A stretch of DNA of 64,000 bases from Pollenia angustigena (GCA_930367215.1 OV884059.1:36509882-36573881); one strand, 5' to 3'. Shown: positions 22,991-34,372, counted from the stretch's first letter. Notes: generated from the letters alone by a model not told the origin. Translations and numbers: made by a program.

Positions 22991-23795
22991 ATTAGCCCTT
23001 AAAATCAGGAAAAACTACACCCGTAAAAATATCAACTATTAAGAGTTCTGTATAATTATATACCCTTCACCATAATAATAACTAAAAATCGTACCGTCAC
23101 CCTAAGTTCGACAATGCACTTATATGGGGGCCAGCTGAAATTATGGAGCGATCTGGCTGATTTTCAATGTTTAAAACTCCTTATATCAAAAAATACGCAT
23201 GCACACTACAAAAACTTTTTTAGTCATATGGTTTGGGTGCTACAACCATTATTTCGGGTAAAGCGGGATTTATTTTTAAATTTCCCGGGATCTCGGAAGC
23301 TCCCGCTCAATACAAATCGATGCAAAATTTTATTTAATTTAATTTATTTGAACAACTAACATTTCCTGAGATCAGTTAAATAAGAATATTATTGCATTCA
23401 ACTTTTTTATTTCTGTGGCAAAAAAGAAAAAGTGCTTAAGGCTGTTACACAATATCCCACAAAGTCTTAAGTATTTTTAAAAAATTTTTAAAAAGCAATA
23501 ACAACTTATCTTGATAGGGTTACATTTTCGTCAATTACTAAAGACTTTGTAGTACAGCGTTTAACGGCATTTAATGACCTTAAATGTTCAAAAGTACACA
23601 TGGGCAAAATTTTAATTATTTTGTAGGATTTTTGAGACACCTTAAGCAAATGACTTTTTGGTTATCTTTTTTCAATGTACACTGAAAGAATTTTCTTCGC
23701 AATACCAATGAGTTTTGACATTAATCCCATGAAAAATTGCATTAAAAAGAAACCTATGCAGCGCTTCGTTGGATCAATAAAACCTGTTTCATTAA

Positions 23796-24049
23796 CCCTA
23801 GATACACTTTCTTATTTTTTATACACTACACACTTTCTTCGTCGAATCGACGAAGTCCGTTTACGATCTGGCCCCAAACCTACCCAATACAAGGAAACAC
23901 GAAAATTTTTGTTTCGTTTATAAAATACTTAAGTTGTTATTCATTCTAAATAGTATATTATAGTTTACTTGAAAACTTAATTCTAAAAACACAACAAAAG
24001 CAAGCCAAGGTTTTTTTTCGTCAATACGACGAAGAAAGTGTATCTAGGG
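23796..24049. repeat. PIF/Harbinger-like MITE with TAA duplication
   Basis: CCCTAGATACACTTTCTT at the left and GAAGAAAGTGTATCTAGGG at the right, with CGTCGAATCGACG and CGTCAATACGACG inner palindromes. TAA lies at 23793-23795 and 24050-24052. A second right end of the same family lies at 24254-24294. Confidence 0.75.
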
Positions 24050-24366
24050 TAAAAAAAGGTTAAAAAATATACTAAAAGGCAATATTTCTCACACTTGCAT
24101 CGTCAGTGCGACGAACACAATCAACGAAAAATCAGACTTACACACCACCTATAAGCACGTACTTCCACACACCTCGGCAGATCAGCAATATCTACAGCTA
24201 CATGAAATTTGGAAGAGTTTCAGTGAAAAACTGCGGAGTTAAATAAGTACTATTTAACGGTATTCGTCAATACGACGAAGAAAGTGTATCTAGGGTCAAT
24301 AGGATTTAATGAAACATTACATTAGATCTACGAATTTTATTCATTGGATGAATACTTTCAATAAAG

Positions 24367-24515
24367 TAAAAAAAAGTTTTTTTGTTTTTTTTTCTTTAAT
24401 TATTTATTTTTTCTTATATTATTTTATTTTTTTCTGTCTCTGGCGGGAATCGATCGCGCAACCTCGGTGCTGATAGACTAGAGGCCTAACTATAATATGA
24501 TTATGCTAGCTTAAG
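24367..24515 (-). repeat. tRNA-like SINE candidate
   Basis: On the minus strand, CTAGTCTATCAGCACCGAGG leads into GGTTGCGCGATCGATTCC, which resembles a pol III B box. CGCCAGAGACAG and an A-rich tail follow. An inverted relative lies at 27655-27850. Confidence 0.45.
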
Positions 24516-25252
24516 CTACTGTCAAAAATTAACGAAAAGCCTGTCAAATGCTTAACCAAATTATTGGTGACTTTTTGGTGGCTATATTATACTTTTTTAA
24601 CTTAAATAGCTTTAACGCTTAGTTGCAAACATTTCGTCGGTTGATTATTTAATTGTCGTATTTGGATACAAATTACATTCGACATACGACAATTAAAAAA
24701 TCGGCTGTAGGAAATATCGCCCAAAGAAAAATGGCCAAAAAAAAAAAAAAATGAAAAATCGCCCAAATGAAGAATCGCCCAAGCGAACATGAAAAATGAC
24801 CCAAAAAAGTAAATATGAAATTTTGCCCAAAAAAAACGAAAAAGGGCCCAAAAAAAATGAAAAATTACCCAAAAAGCATAAACGAATTTTTTCCCAAAAA
24901 AATAAAAAAAAAATTACTAAATTTGCAAAAAAGTGTTTATTATTCATATAAATTTAGGTGGCATTTCATAACGTCCAGTGTCGTAGTGTCCTTGGACACT
25001 TTTAAAGTGTCATAATGTCCATCGAAGACGAGGGCGAGGACGTTATGACACTTTGCAACGTCCGCAACTTAACTTATAATCAAAAATGTGTAAATTTTTT
25101 TTTAAAATACCGTTAAAATTTCAAGTGATTTTTTTAAAGATACTTATTTAACCATAATATGGTTGTCGGTGACAATGATTTGGTTAAATTAAACATAATA
25201 TGGATAAAATATTTTTATAGCTTTTACTCCGGGTGTATATATTAACGGCCTA

Positions 25253-25363
25253 ATTTATAAAAAATAAAACCGGTTAATAAAGGCTTTATGAAACGGATTT
25301 TCATACGAAATCCGTTTAATAAACCCTTTATTAACATGTTTTATTTTTTATAAATAAGGCAGT
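25253..25363. repeat. palindromic MITE, relative of 35127-35243
   Basis: TTATAAAAAATAAAACC is mirrored by TTTTATTTTTTATAAATAAG around a TTTCATACGAAATCCG centre. The related MITE at 35127 has TTTCATAGGAAATTCG at its centre. Confidence 0.65.
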
Positions 25364-25380
25364 AAATATATATATCCAAA

Positions 25381-25855
25381 ATAAGGATTTCATCTTCTAT
25401 GGTATAACAAATACTGGCTTCGCTAACTAAAGCTTCTCTGTATAGCCGGCCTTCGGCCGGGCGCAAGGATTTTCTCCTCTATGGTATAACAAAGACCGGC
25501 TTCGCTAACTAAAGCGTCACTGTATAGACGGCCTTCGGCCGGGCGCAAGGATTTTCTCCTTTATGGTCTAACAAAAACCGGTTTCGCTAAGTAAAGCTTC
25601 GAAAAACTGCATTGTTTCCGAACAAGGCCGACTACGCAGAGAAGCTTTAGTTAGCGAAGCCGGTGTTTGTTATACCATAGAGGAGAAAATCCTTGCGCCC
25701 GGCCGAAGGCCGGCTATACAGAGAAGCTTTAGTTAGCGAAGCCGGTCTTTGTTATACCACAGAGGAGAAAATCCTCTCGCCCGGCCGAAGGCCGGCGATA
25801 CAGAGAAGCTTTAGTAAGCGAAGCCAGTATTTGTTATACCATAGAAGATATTTAA
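25381..25855. repeat. GC-rich palindromic array A
   Basis: Units of about 82 bp carry GCCGGCCTTCGGCCGGGCGC, TTTTCTCCTCTATGGTATAA and CCGGCTTCGCTAACTAAAGC. They are arranged head-to-head around about 25600, so the array is one large hairpin. The same units form the array at 29528-29950. Open frames across it (RPAEGRL...) arise from the repeat. Confidence 0.88.
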
Positions 25856-25860
25856 TATAT

Positions 25861-26028
25861 ACACCCAGAGAAAAAAGCTACAAAACCATTTTTAAAAAAA
25901 TTCTACCGATATTATGTTTAATTTAACCAAATCATTGTCGCCGACAACCATATAATGGTTAAGTTAGTTTCTTGAAAAAAAATTTTGTTGTTTGTAACCA
26001 TAATAAAACATGGTTTTCTCTGCTATGT
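25861..26028. repeat. MITE with ACACGCAGAGAAAAA-type ends
   Basis: Ends ACACCCAGAGAAAAAAGC and GGTTTTCTCTGCTATGT. The inside holds AACCAAATCATTGTC and CCGACAACCATA. Copies: 29333-29498, a partial one at 25134-25237 and the large relative 55671-56803. Confidence 0.7.
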
Positions 26029-26684
26029 AAGATTATGGTAGAATTTTAAAAATAGCCCATTTTTTTTGGGCCATTTTTCATACAACATTCATTATGAAAA
26101 ATCACCCAAATTTAAAAAACGAAAAATCACCCAACAATAACGATAAATAGCCCAAAAATTTTGGGCCATTTTTCATATGAAATCAGGCCCAATTTTACAT
26201 GCAATTTTTTTGGGCGATTTTTCATTTTTTTTTTTTTTTGGCGATTTTTCTTTGGGCGATATTTCCTACAGCCTAAAAAATCAACCGACGATTTGTACTT
26301 TTGCTAAAATTATTTTCTTCGTAGGTATATTTCCTTATAATATCAATTCTTCGACAAAATTGTATTTAATGTCTACAAAAGAAATTGTATATTAGCATGA
26401 GCAAGTAAAACCATCTTTATATTATTAATATTGAAAGCAAATCAATACAAAAACAAACAAAAAAGTACTAAAAAAGGCAATAGAGTTTTTTTTTGTTTTG
26501 ATATTTTTCAGTATGTAACCAAGAAACAGCTGATTCCTTAAGCAAAGTACGATTAGTTTCGCTCTTTGCTTAAGCAAATGACACATGACGATACTTAACG
26601 AAAAGTTGCTTAAGTATATTATAGTTGTACAAATTTCGCACATTTGCTTAAGAAATCTTAAGGACATTATAGTTAGCCCTTAGC

Positions 26685-27690
26685 TCACTACCAGCTAGCC
26701 TACCGTGGCAGTGTAGTTTTTGGATAAAAAAAACTTGTTTTTTACTCAATTAAGAGCGTAAATATGAGATTAAATTGACCGTAACAACAATAACAACGTT
26801 GATTGAAAGTTTTTGTTTCATTACTATAATGACATTTTTATTGTCATAATGAAAATTTAAATTTATGAAGGCAATTATTGAAATATGTTGCTTTTATAAA
26901 AAAAATTTGATTTCATAAAATTAATGGCATACATGTGACATTAGATATATGAAATTATTAAATCTTACATTTTTTAATTAACAATTAAACATTTTTTTAA
27001 GGAAACTATAATTTTGTATTAATTAATGAATATAGTTATGTTTGTATATTGTTTTTTTATGTTCCCAATTAAAATTTTTTGTTTTACTTGGACAAACTTA
27101 AGTTTTCATATATCCAATGAAAATTTTTTACGTAATTACGAAATCTAATGAAGCGGTTTTGACGAAAATACTGCATTATAACTATGAAATTCCACTTAGA
27201 CAATGAAAATTTTCATTTACCCAAGGAAATTTTTTTTATGAAAATGATTCATTAAATATATGGAGCATTTTTCTTTCAGTGTACAATAACATTTGGAAAA
27301 ATAAAAACTTGCGATATGTGAGTTTTTAAGATTAAAAAAATTTAAAAACTTTAACCGCAGAGAACTGATGATTATATTAAATTCGGAGTAAATTTCCAAG
27401 TCACATTTAAAGTGTTAAATTTTTATTCTAAAAAACTAAACAACCCAGCAAAAACTTTACTTACAATCCTACTTTTAATGACTTCAAGAATTCATGACTT
27501 TGTAGCTTTATTCGCCACTTTTTGGATTATTAGTTATATATTAAATAATAACTTTATTATTATATCTTAAATATACAGAAAATTTTAAATTTGCATTATG
27601 ACAATAAAAATGTCATTATAGTCAAAAAACATAGTTTTTTAATACAAAAACTACACTGCCCCGGTAGACTAGCTGGTAGCGAGCTAGTCT
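26685..27690. repeat. long inverted repeat, foldback-like
   Basis: GCTCACTACCAGCTAGCCTA and GGCAGTGTAGTTTTTGGATA (26685-26730) are mirrored at 27630-27690. A further AATGACATTTTTATTGTCAT block is shared by both arms. The right arm overlaps the CCCAG element at 27444-28046, so the order of insertion is unclear. Confidence 0.6.
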
Positions 27691-28046
27691 ATCAGCACCG
27701 AGGTTGCGCGATCAAATCCCGCCAGAGACAGAAAAAAAAAAATAAAAAATAAAATAAGAAAAAAAAAAAATAAAATTAAAAAAATAAAAAAAAATAATTT
27801 AAAAAAAAAAATATTAAAAAAAAAAATTTTTACTTTATTGACTTTGTGTTACTATATATTTTTATAAAAATTTTAAGTATAAAAAAAACATATTATTTTT
27901 TAGATTATAATAGGCTAAATTATAAAGGATTACTTTTGGGACATCTCGAACAAACATAAGTACTTTTTCTAGTAGAAAAGTAGGTAGTCGGCTCGTCAAA
28001 TTCTCATTATTTTTCTGCTTATTTTTAAAGCAAAGTTTTTGCTGGG
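27444..28046. mobile_element. non-autonomous element with CCCAGCAAAAACTTT ends
   Basis: CCCAGCAAAAACTTT at the left is mirrored by AAAGTTTTTGCTGGG at the right. It contains the SINE-like segment 27655-27850. No coding capacity. Confidence 0.6.
27655..27850 (+). repeat. tRNA-like SINE candidate
   Basis: TAGACTAGCTGGTAGCGAGC is followed by GCACCGAGGTTGCGCGATCA (B-box-like), then AAATCCCGCCAGAGACAG and about 100 bp of A-rich tail. It is the inverted partner of 24367-24515. Confidence 0.45.
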
Positions 28047-28218
28047 AAATAGCTGTTGTGCTAGATTTAAGTGATTTAAACCAAACAAAAGAGAAACATA
28101 ATGAATTAAAGCCGATCAAAAACTCAAAATGTGTTTTTTTTGACTTAAGACCTTTTGTCTAACGGAAAAGATCTATTTCATCACACAAACTATTTACAAT
28201 TATATTAGAAGTAAAGTT

Positions 28219-28305
28219 GCCATAATTAAACTATAAAAAATCCCCGGAATTCCCGCCCAATTTTCCGGGGATTTTTTCCCGAAAAATGTAAAAACCCCGT
28301 ATGAA
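28219..28305. repeat. CCGGGGATTTT palindromic fragment
   Basis: AAAAAATCCCCGGAATTCCC and TTCCGGGGATTTTTTCCC are mirror halves. Similar CCCGGGA-rich words occur at 23268-23310, 34645-34730 and the hAT shell ends at 53860. Confidence 0.4.
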
Positions 28306-29332
28306 AAACACTAGTTCATAGATTACACAGTGCAACATATTTGAAGTTATTGAATGCAAAAGCCTGCTCGTGTGGAATTTCTTGATTTTTCGAAAAACAT
28401 GCAATTTTTCTCACGACTACATCTCGGCAAACCATTTGGGGATTTGTTTTCTTGTCTTCGGCACAATTGTTAAGATAGACTAGAAGTCTAAAGTAAACTA
28501 ACCCTAAAAACTGTATCAAGCGCCTTAAAATTGCAAAAATTTTTGGCCCATAGTTACTAAACTATGGGGAATTCAGTAAAAAAAAAATTCCTTGAAATGT
28601 AATTCATAATTTTTCAGAACATTATAATACTGAAAAATACTTTTTTTTTATTTCCCAGCTGTATTTTAGATAGAATTGCCAACCGTCAAGTTTTCGCCGT
28701 GACACTCTTAACTGGACGCCATTTGAATAGTAATAAAAGCTTTGTTTCAAATGGCAGCAACATTTTCACTTGGTGTTCAAAATAAAGCAGCAATTGAAAA
28801 TCTCCATCGATTTCAATTTAAATCGATTTCCATTTCCAGAACATTGCCGTTTCTGATAGAAAAAAATAAAATTTGGTGAATTTTGTGCGATTTTTGAGGT
28901 ATTATTTGATATAAAAATCGGACAACCCTCTGTTTATCAGCCATCGTTTTTGAAGATTTTTTCACTCATTACTTAGAAGTTTTCTTTGCTACTATTTGCC
29001 TTACATAGCTATTTCTTATAATATAAGTCGTTATCTTAATGAATAAATTAATCAGTTACAACGCACTTTGGGTAATTTATCAAATTTTTTTTCGCCAAAA
29101 TTAATAACAGCTAGAAAAAAGTTTTTCGAATTACTTATACGGTCTTGAAGGTGGCATGTCATAACGTCCAGTGTCATAGTGTCCATGGACGTTATGACAC
29201 TCCAAAAAGTGTCATAGTGTCATAACGTCCATGGACACTATAACACTTTGCAAATGGACATTATGACACTTTAAAAAGTGTCATTAGGTCCATAATTACT
29301 AAAGAAGTTAAATACAAAAAAATGATCTGCAT

Positions 29333-29498
29333 ACACGCAGAGAAAAACATGTTTCATTATGGTCCCAACCAACAAAGCTATTTTTAAAGAAACTAATTTA
29401 ACCATAATATGGTTGTCGGTGACAATGATTTGGTTAAATGAAACATAATATGGTAAAAAAAATTTTAAAAATGGTTTTGCTGCTTTTTCTCTGCGTGT
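29333..29498. repeat. MITE with ACACGCAGAGAAAAA ends
   Basis: ACACGCAGAGAAAAACATG at the left, TTTTTCTCTGCGTGT at the right; the inside is AACCATAATATGGTTGTCGG. Nested in the foldback element at 29150-30240. Confidence 0.8.
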
Positions 29499-29527
29499 AT
29501 ATATTAAATATATAACGAAAACACTTT

Positions 29528-29950
29528 TGGGCGCAAGGATATTCTCCTCTATGGTATAACAAATACCGGCTTCGATAGCTAAAGCCTCTCTGCAAAGCCG
29601 GCCTTTGGCCGGTCGCAAGGATTTTCTCCTCTATGGTGTAACAAACACCGGCTTCGCTAACTAAAGCTTCTTTGCACAGCCGGCCTTCGGCCGGGCGCAA
29701 GGGTTTTCTCCTCTATGGTATAACAAACACCGTCTTCGCTAACTAAAGCTTCTCTGCATAGTCGGCTTTCGTTCGGAACAAGGCAGATTTTAGAAGCTTT
29801 ACTTAGCGAAGCCGGTGTTTGTTATACCATAGAGGAGAAAATGCTTGCGCTCGGCCGAAGGCCGGCTGTGCAGAGAAGCTTTAGTTAGCGAAGCCGGTAT
29901 TTGTTATACCATAAAGAAGAAAATCCTTGCGCCCGGCCAAAGGCCGGCTA
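29528..29950. repeat. GC-rich palindromic array B
   Basis: Same 82-bp units as array A (GCCGGCCTTCGGCCGGGCGC), three in one orientation and two in the other, around a centre near 29775. Confidence 0.88.
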
Positions 29951-30624
29951 TGATCCCAAATTTGTTAACATTCTTGCTTGTAAGAATTTTTTGCATTATA
30001 CTTACTTATTTTGATATTTCAAAACAAATTTTACACATTTTAATATTTTTCATTATAAGTTAAGTTGCGGACATTATGACAATTAGCAAAGTGTCATTAC
30101 GTCCGCGGACGCTTTGACATTTCTCTGATGGACGTTATGACACTTTTGAAAGTGTCATAATGTCCATGGACACTATGACACTTTCAAAAGTGTCATAACG
30201 TCCATGGACACTATGATACTGGACGTTATGACATGCCACCGTCTTGAATAAAGAATCTATAAAGTATTAACCCTAGTGCTGCTAGTATTCCGAGTTAAAC
30301 CAACCATGTATTTGAATTTTTTTTTAACCTTAAAACTGAGTTTGTAAAAAGCTGTTAACACTAATATGATGTTAGTGGTAAGTATAGACTCATGATTAGA
30401 CTGGTCGCATCTTGTATGGGATTTTTCTTTCTAATTTTGCAAAGTACTAATGGCACATTTTAAAAATGAGCGCACGTTAAGGGGCTACGTAATAAGTCAC
30501 AGAGAGAAGCAGTACGGTAAGTCAACGAATGCTTAAAAAAGGTTATAAAAACACATTTAAAGAGTCACGACATTCCCTTAATACTTAGGGAAAATATTAA
30601 AGAATAACTGCAACAAAAGAGTAA

Positions 30625-30915
30625 ATGGATAGTTACACTCACCAGTTTTTACTTGCATTGAAAGACACGCTTATTGTGTCAAAAATTTATTACTTCAAGG
30701 CGGGAACTCGCCATATAATATTCGCGCCTTCCGTAAGCGAGATGGTAAGCAAAACTTTTGAGTTACTCCCTTACAAGCCTGCTACTTTCGAAGTGTACCA
30801 GCAGAAGGTTCCTCAATTAGTCTGGGTTCACACTATGAAAGTTTTATTTCAGAAGTCTGAGTTTATTGGTGAGAGGGGCAAAAAACATGCTTTTTTTCTC
30901 CTCTCTCACCCGTAA
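30625..30915 (+). other. unassigned open frame, 96 codons
   Basis: The first two thirds (MDSYTHQFLLALKDTLIVSK... FELLPYKPATFEVYQQKVP) have a fairly gene-like composition. The 3' part runs into the MITE at 30822-30957. I do not recognise the protein. It may be transposon-derived or chance. Confidence 0.15.
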
Positions 30916-30957
30916 ACTTAGACTTTCTGAAAGAAATCTTTCATAGTGTGATCCCAG
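30822..30957. repeat. palindromic MITE with CTGGG ends
   Basis: CTGGGTTCACACTATGAAAG and CTTTCATAGTGTGATCCCAG are mirror ends. GGTGAGAG/CTCTCACC forms the inner stem. Similar flanks AATTAGT and AATTATT lie outside. Confidence 0.75.
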
Positions 30958-31023
30958 AATTATTGCAATAAGCAGACTTTTTTACCCACATCTTAAAGAC
31001 AATTTTATTACAAACGTATTTGT

Positions 31024-31218
31024 TTTTAATCCAAATTTTGATATTTTTAATTCGGCTAAAGTTCATCCAATTTAATTTTCATGAAATTATTTTTATGAAG
31101 AAAGGAATTTTACAACATGAAACTAATTAAAATTTATTGATAATTTTTCATACTTGACTGCCGCGGGGCACGAACCCAGGCTTTCACGGACAGGTTACCC
31201 TTGCATGTTTCAATTCTA
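31024..31218 (-). mobile_element. tRNA-derived SINE with 14-bp duplication
   Basis: Flanked by perfect ACAAACGTATTTGT (31010-31023, 31219-31232). On the minus strand it starts with a tRNA-like head containing GGGTTCGTGCCCCG (pol III B box). A body follows with ATGTTGTAAAATTCCTTTCT and a TTGGATTAAAAAC end. Relatives lie at 63181-63430 and 63741-63885. SINEs are copied by LINE machinery; the jockey element is not an obvious partner since the 3' ends differ. Confidence 0.75.
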
Positions 31219-32280
31219 ACAAACGTATTTGTCTTAAAATTGTTTTCATCTGACTAAAAAATAAAAAAGTTATAAAATTTGCAATAAAAAAATTTTTGTT
31301 TCTGAGTTGTGTAAATTGGATTAGGATTAATGGTTAAGAGACAATTTAATTAGTTTACACAATTTTATTTTTGGTCCAAATGTAATATTTTCCCTTTTCG
31401 GTGTCTTCTTTTATGTTGCGATAACATGTTACCCAACATGCCCCGATCGTAATGGCGCTGATAGCACTTTTCCATTACTGCAAGAACTTGTGGAAAATGT
31501 TCATCTTGTTCATCACTCCTAAATTTGGAGTATAATTAATTGTAAAGAAACTGCATTTGCAAAGCCTTGTATGCTTCTGTAAATACAAGAAACCCATTTA
31601 GACTTCAAATAATACTAATTTATTTGTTATATAGCAATGCACAGTGTTCTATTTTTAAACTTAGGTGCCCAAACCCCCCAAAATGAACTTTAGAAAAGGA
31701 AAAAAGGACAACCATATTTTAAAACAAACTATCTAATTAAGTTAAAAAAATATTTTTTACAAGTTTTATTATTAGAATAACAAAAAAAATTACATTAAAA
31801 TGCACTTGTGCCATACATTTATATTTGAAATTTACCTTTGGCAATTAACAAAAAGAAAAATTAAGTAAACAATAAGGAATTTAGACGAAGAATTTTAACT
31901 TTGTTTTTTTTAGAGTTGATAGTGGAACAGGCTAAATAAATGTTTTACCTACCCAGTAAAAACTTCGCCTGCAAAATAATGTGTTAAGTATTCAGTAAAA
32001 AGTTAAAACACTACTTCCAATTCTACTAAAAGAACCAATGAATTTTCCAAGGGAGGTCCGAAAACGAACGCTTTTTTATGTAAGTCATAATTTTTTTCTT
32101 TTAAGGAAAACACTTGAATCGTTATATATATTTTCAAAAAGTTTGGTAATAAATCTCGCAAGATGACTCTTAGGTTTGGATAAAGATGACTATCATAGTG
32201 ATTTAGAACCTGAAGTTTATTGAAAAAAAATATTCAAACTATAAACTAGCCTGGGAGTAGAAATATTCCAATATTCCAAC

Positions 32281-32538
32281 ATATCGAGCCCTTACCACAA
32301 AAAAAGCTGAAACAACACCATTTTTAATTTTCGTTTTTTATAAATGACTTTATTGGTAACACTTGCGTCATCTCCAAAAATATCATATTCACATAAGGTA
32401 CCGTTACGATTTTGTAGCAAAAACAATTTTATCTCAAGCGACAACCTTCATACAAAATTTTTATGAAATAAAATAAAAAAAACCTTCTCCTGTAAAATTT
32501 TGTTTTTGTCGTTTAAGCTTTTTTTTGCGGCTCGATAT
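32281..32538. repeat. MITE family ATATCGAGCCCTAACCGC, copy 2
   Basis: ATATCGAGCCCTTACCACAA at the left, TTTTTTGCGGCTCGATAT at the right. The inside is nearly collinear with copy 3 at 38425-38690. Confidence 0.8.
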
Positions 32539-32829
32539 AATTTATTTAATTTGTGTCCGAAAACTTTCAATTGCTTTAGTTTGAAGAATATTTAACGCCC
32601 TTACTGAATTACGAAAGGGACAGTTGTAAAAAACTCTGCAGGCATTTTTTTTTCAAATTTTAGTATAAAATATAACAATATTACAATTTCAGTGTTTGTT
32701 TACTAAATATGGTATAAAGGGCATTTTTTTAGACCATGAAACTTAAAATGGTAGAAAACACAAAATCAATACACGGCATTACCTTTTAAAACTCATTTAA
32801 AACAAATAGGCATCCCATTTTGTTCTTCT

Positions 32830-33150
32830 CTTCGAGCATTGCTGGCTGCATGCCACGAATAAAATGAACAATATTGACCTCCAAAACGTCAATTGTTGCT
32901 GGTTTATCAGCATACACCAGAGACTTCACAGGCCTACGGAAAACAATCAAGTGGTGTCACATCGCACGGCCTTGAAGTATAATTGCCGGTTTATTTTCTC
33001 TAAATCCACACATCGCCTTCATTTGGGAAAAAATAAGTTAAAGATAAAAATAAGTTGCGTCATTTAAATCATAAAGTCGCCTTTAAGTTGCGAAAATCGA
33101 TGTCTGATTTTCAAAATAAATTTGTATAATCTGGTGGCGTTGTTGAAGCA
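32830..33150 (-). pseudogene. mariner-like transposase remnant
   Basis: On the minus strand HQIIQIYFENQTSIFAT (N-terminal helix-turn-helix type) is followed after a short disrupted stretch by PVKSLVYADKPATIDVLEVN and IVHFIRGMQPAMLEE, the C-terminus of the same insect family as 14367-14990. The catalytic core is missing and stops are present. Confidence 0.72.
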
Positions 33151-33434
33151 TGAATCTATCTATCTGTGATGATGTGCCTGAGCAAAAAGTGAGAGCAGTA
33201 TGACAGTTCGTTTGACAGCTAACCTTTCGTAAGCTCTTTCGGGCTTAAAAAACATCAATTTTAAAGGAATGGCAATGAGCATTTTGAACCTTCCCTAGCT
33301 ATATGCAACCAAATGTGGAAGTTAAACTCATTATTTTAGGAGTTTTATGTTATGTTTTATTAATTGTTTTAAATTCTTTAAGTTATTTATTTTAATGTTA
33401 ATTTATTTTAAATTACAATAAGGGATAATACAAC

Positions 33435-33730
33435 AGTGCAAGTTTAACTCTCTTTTTAGCTTAAAATGTGTTTAAACCAGCAAATCTATAAATCAGTAAA
33501 CATTTAAACCATCTCTAAATTATTTGGGCGTTTAAACTATCAATACAAGCCATATGAATTTGACAACATTTATCGTAGTGCTGCCACATTATTATTTTTT
33601 GCACTACATATAATATACGGGAAACTGATTTACAGCTGTTAAGTTTAAACTACAAATTAATTTAAGTTTAGTTCAACTTAACCACCGTTTAAACATTCAT
33701 TGATTTATAAGCCATAAGAATGTTAACAGT
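33435..33730. repeat. uninterrupted copy of the repeat hit by Transib
   Basis: An inverted paralog of 19434-19642 plus 22893-22990. The junction GGGCGTTTAAAC here corresponds to the Transib target, giving an empty site. Confidence 0.78.
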
Positions 33731-34372
33731 TTGAGTAATAATGATTGTCTTTCAATGAGTTTGTTGTGTTTTTGCTTCTTTGTAAATGTCTTTTATTAAT
33801 TAAAACTTCAATTTTATATCAGGTGCAATTTCATCGGGTAATTTTGCTTCATCTCAAGTGTAATTTTGAATTTTGCTGGTGGTAACACTGCCTGTAATAC
33901 ATGTTTAAACTTTTTGTTTCCCCCTTTGTTCACAGAAGCAGTCACAATTAAAGACACCAGCAGAATGGCCTGATATGGTTTTCGTCATAATTCTACTTTG
34001 AAAATTTGTTATACTATTTAACAAAATGATTTTAACAAAACGAATGCGGGAATTTTTTCTTTTTATAAATAATAAAAATTATGGTTGTAGTTGTTCCTTT
34101 GGCCGAAGTGATGAATTTATAAATTTTATTTTTGTCAAGCTAAGAGGGCATAAATTTTTTTAATGTAAATAAAACTAAATTTTGAAAAAGTCGAAAAACA
34201 ATCGACGAAACGTCGGGAACAAAATATTGTAATTAAAAATTTAATTTTATTTGCATTGAAAAAAGTATGTTTTGCTATTGTTATGTTGTTATTGTTGCTA
34301 TACAAACAACTATAACAGGGTTTTTTGGATTCAATATTGAACCATGTTATTTTAACATTTTTCATTTAAAAT

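Larger units (their letters stand above)
24703..26273. mobile_element. foldback (FB/Galileo-like) transposon with 9-bp duplication
   Basis: Starts GGCTGTAGGAAATATCGCCC and ends GGGCGATATTTCCTACAGCC. The long arms are made of degenerate direct repeats of ATCGCCCAAA/GAAAAAT words. A perfect 9-bp TAAAAAATC flanks it (24694-24702, 26274-26282), the duplication length of Foldback elements. The centre is occupied by other repeats: a GGTGGCATTTCATAACGTCC arm (24958-25080), a small MITE (25253-25363), a GC-rich palindromic array (25381-25855) and ACACGCAGAG-type MITE copies. No transposase is present. Confidence 0.82.
29150..30240. mobile_element. complex foldback element with 8-bp duplication
   Basis: Ends GGTGGCATGTCATAACGTCC and GGACGTTATGACATGCCACC are perfect mirrors. 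GTCTTGAA flanks both sides (29142-29149, 30241-30248). Each arm repeats TGTCATAACGTCCATGGACA-like palindromic modules. Inside are the 166-bp ACACGCAGAG MITE (29333-29498) and GC-rich array B (29528-29950). An 8-bp duplication fits hAT or P; the modular arms look Foldback-like. No coding sequence. Confidence 0.85.

Noticed and set aside
25693..25926. Open frames RPAEGRLYREALVSEAG... here and at 29434-29700 and 29845-30063 look like a conserved protein family
   Set aside because: They are translations of the GC-rich palindromic array; the 82-bp period is not a multiple of three and the frame shifts between units.
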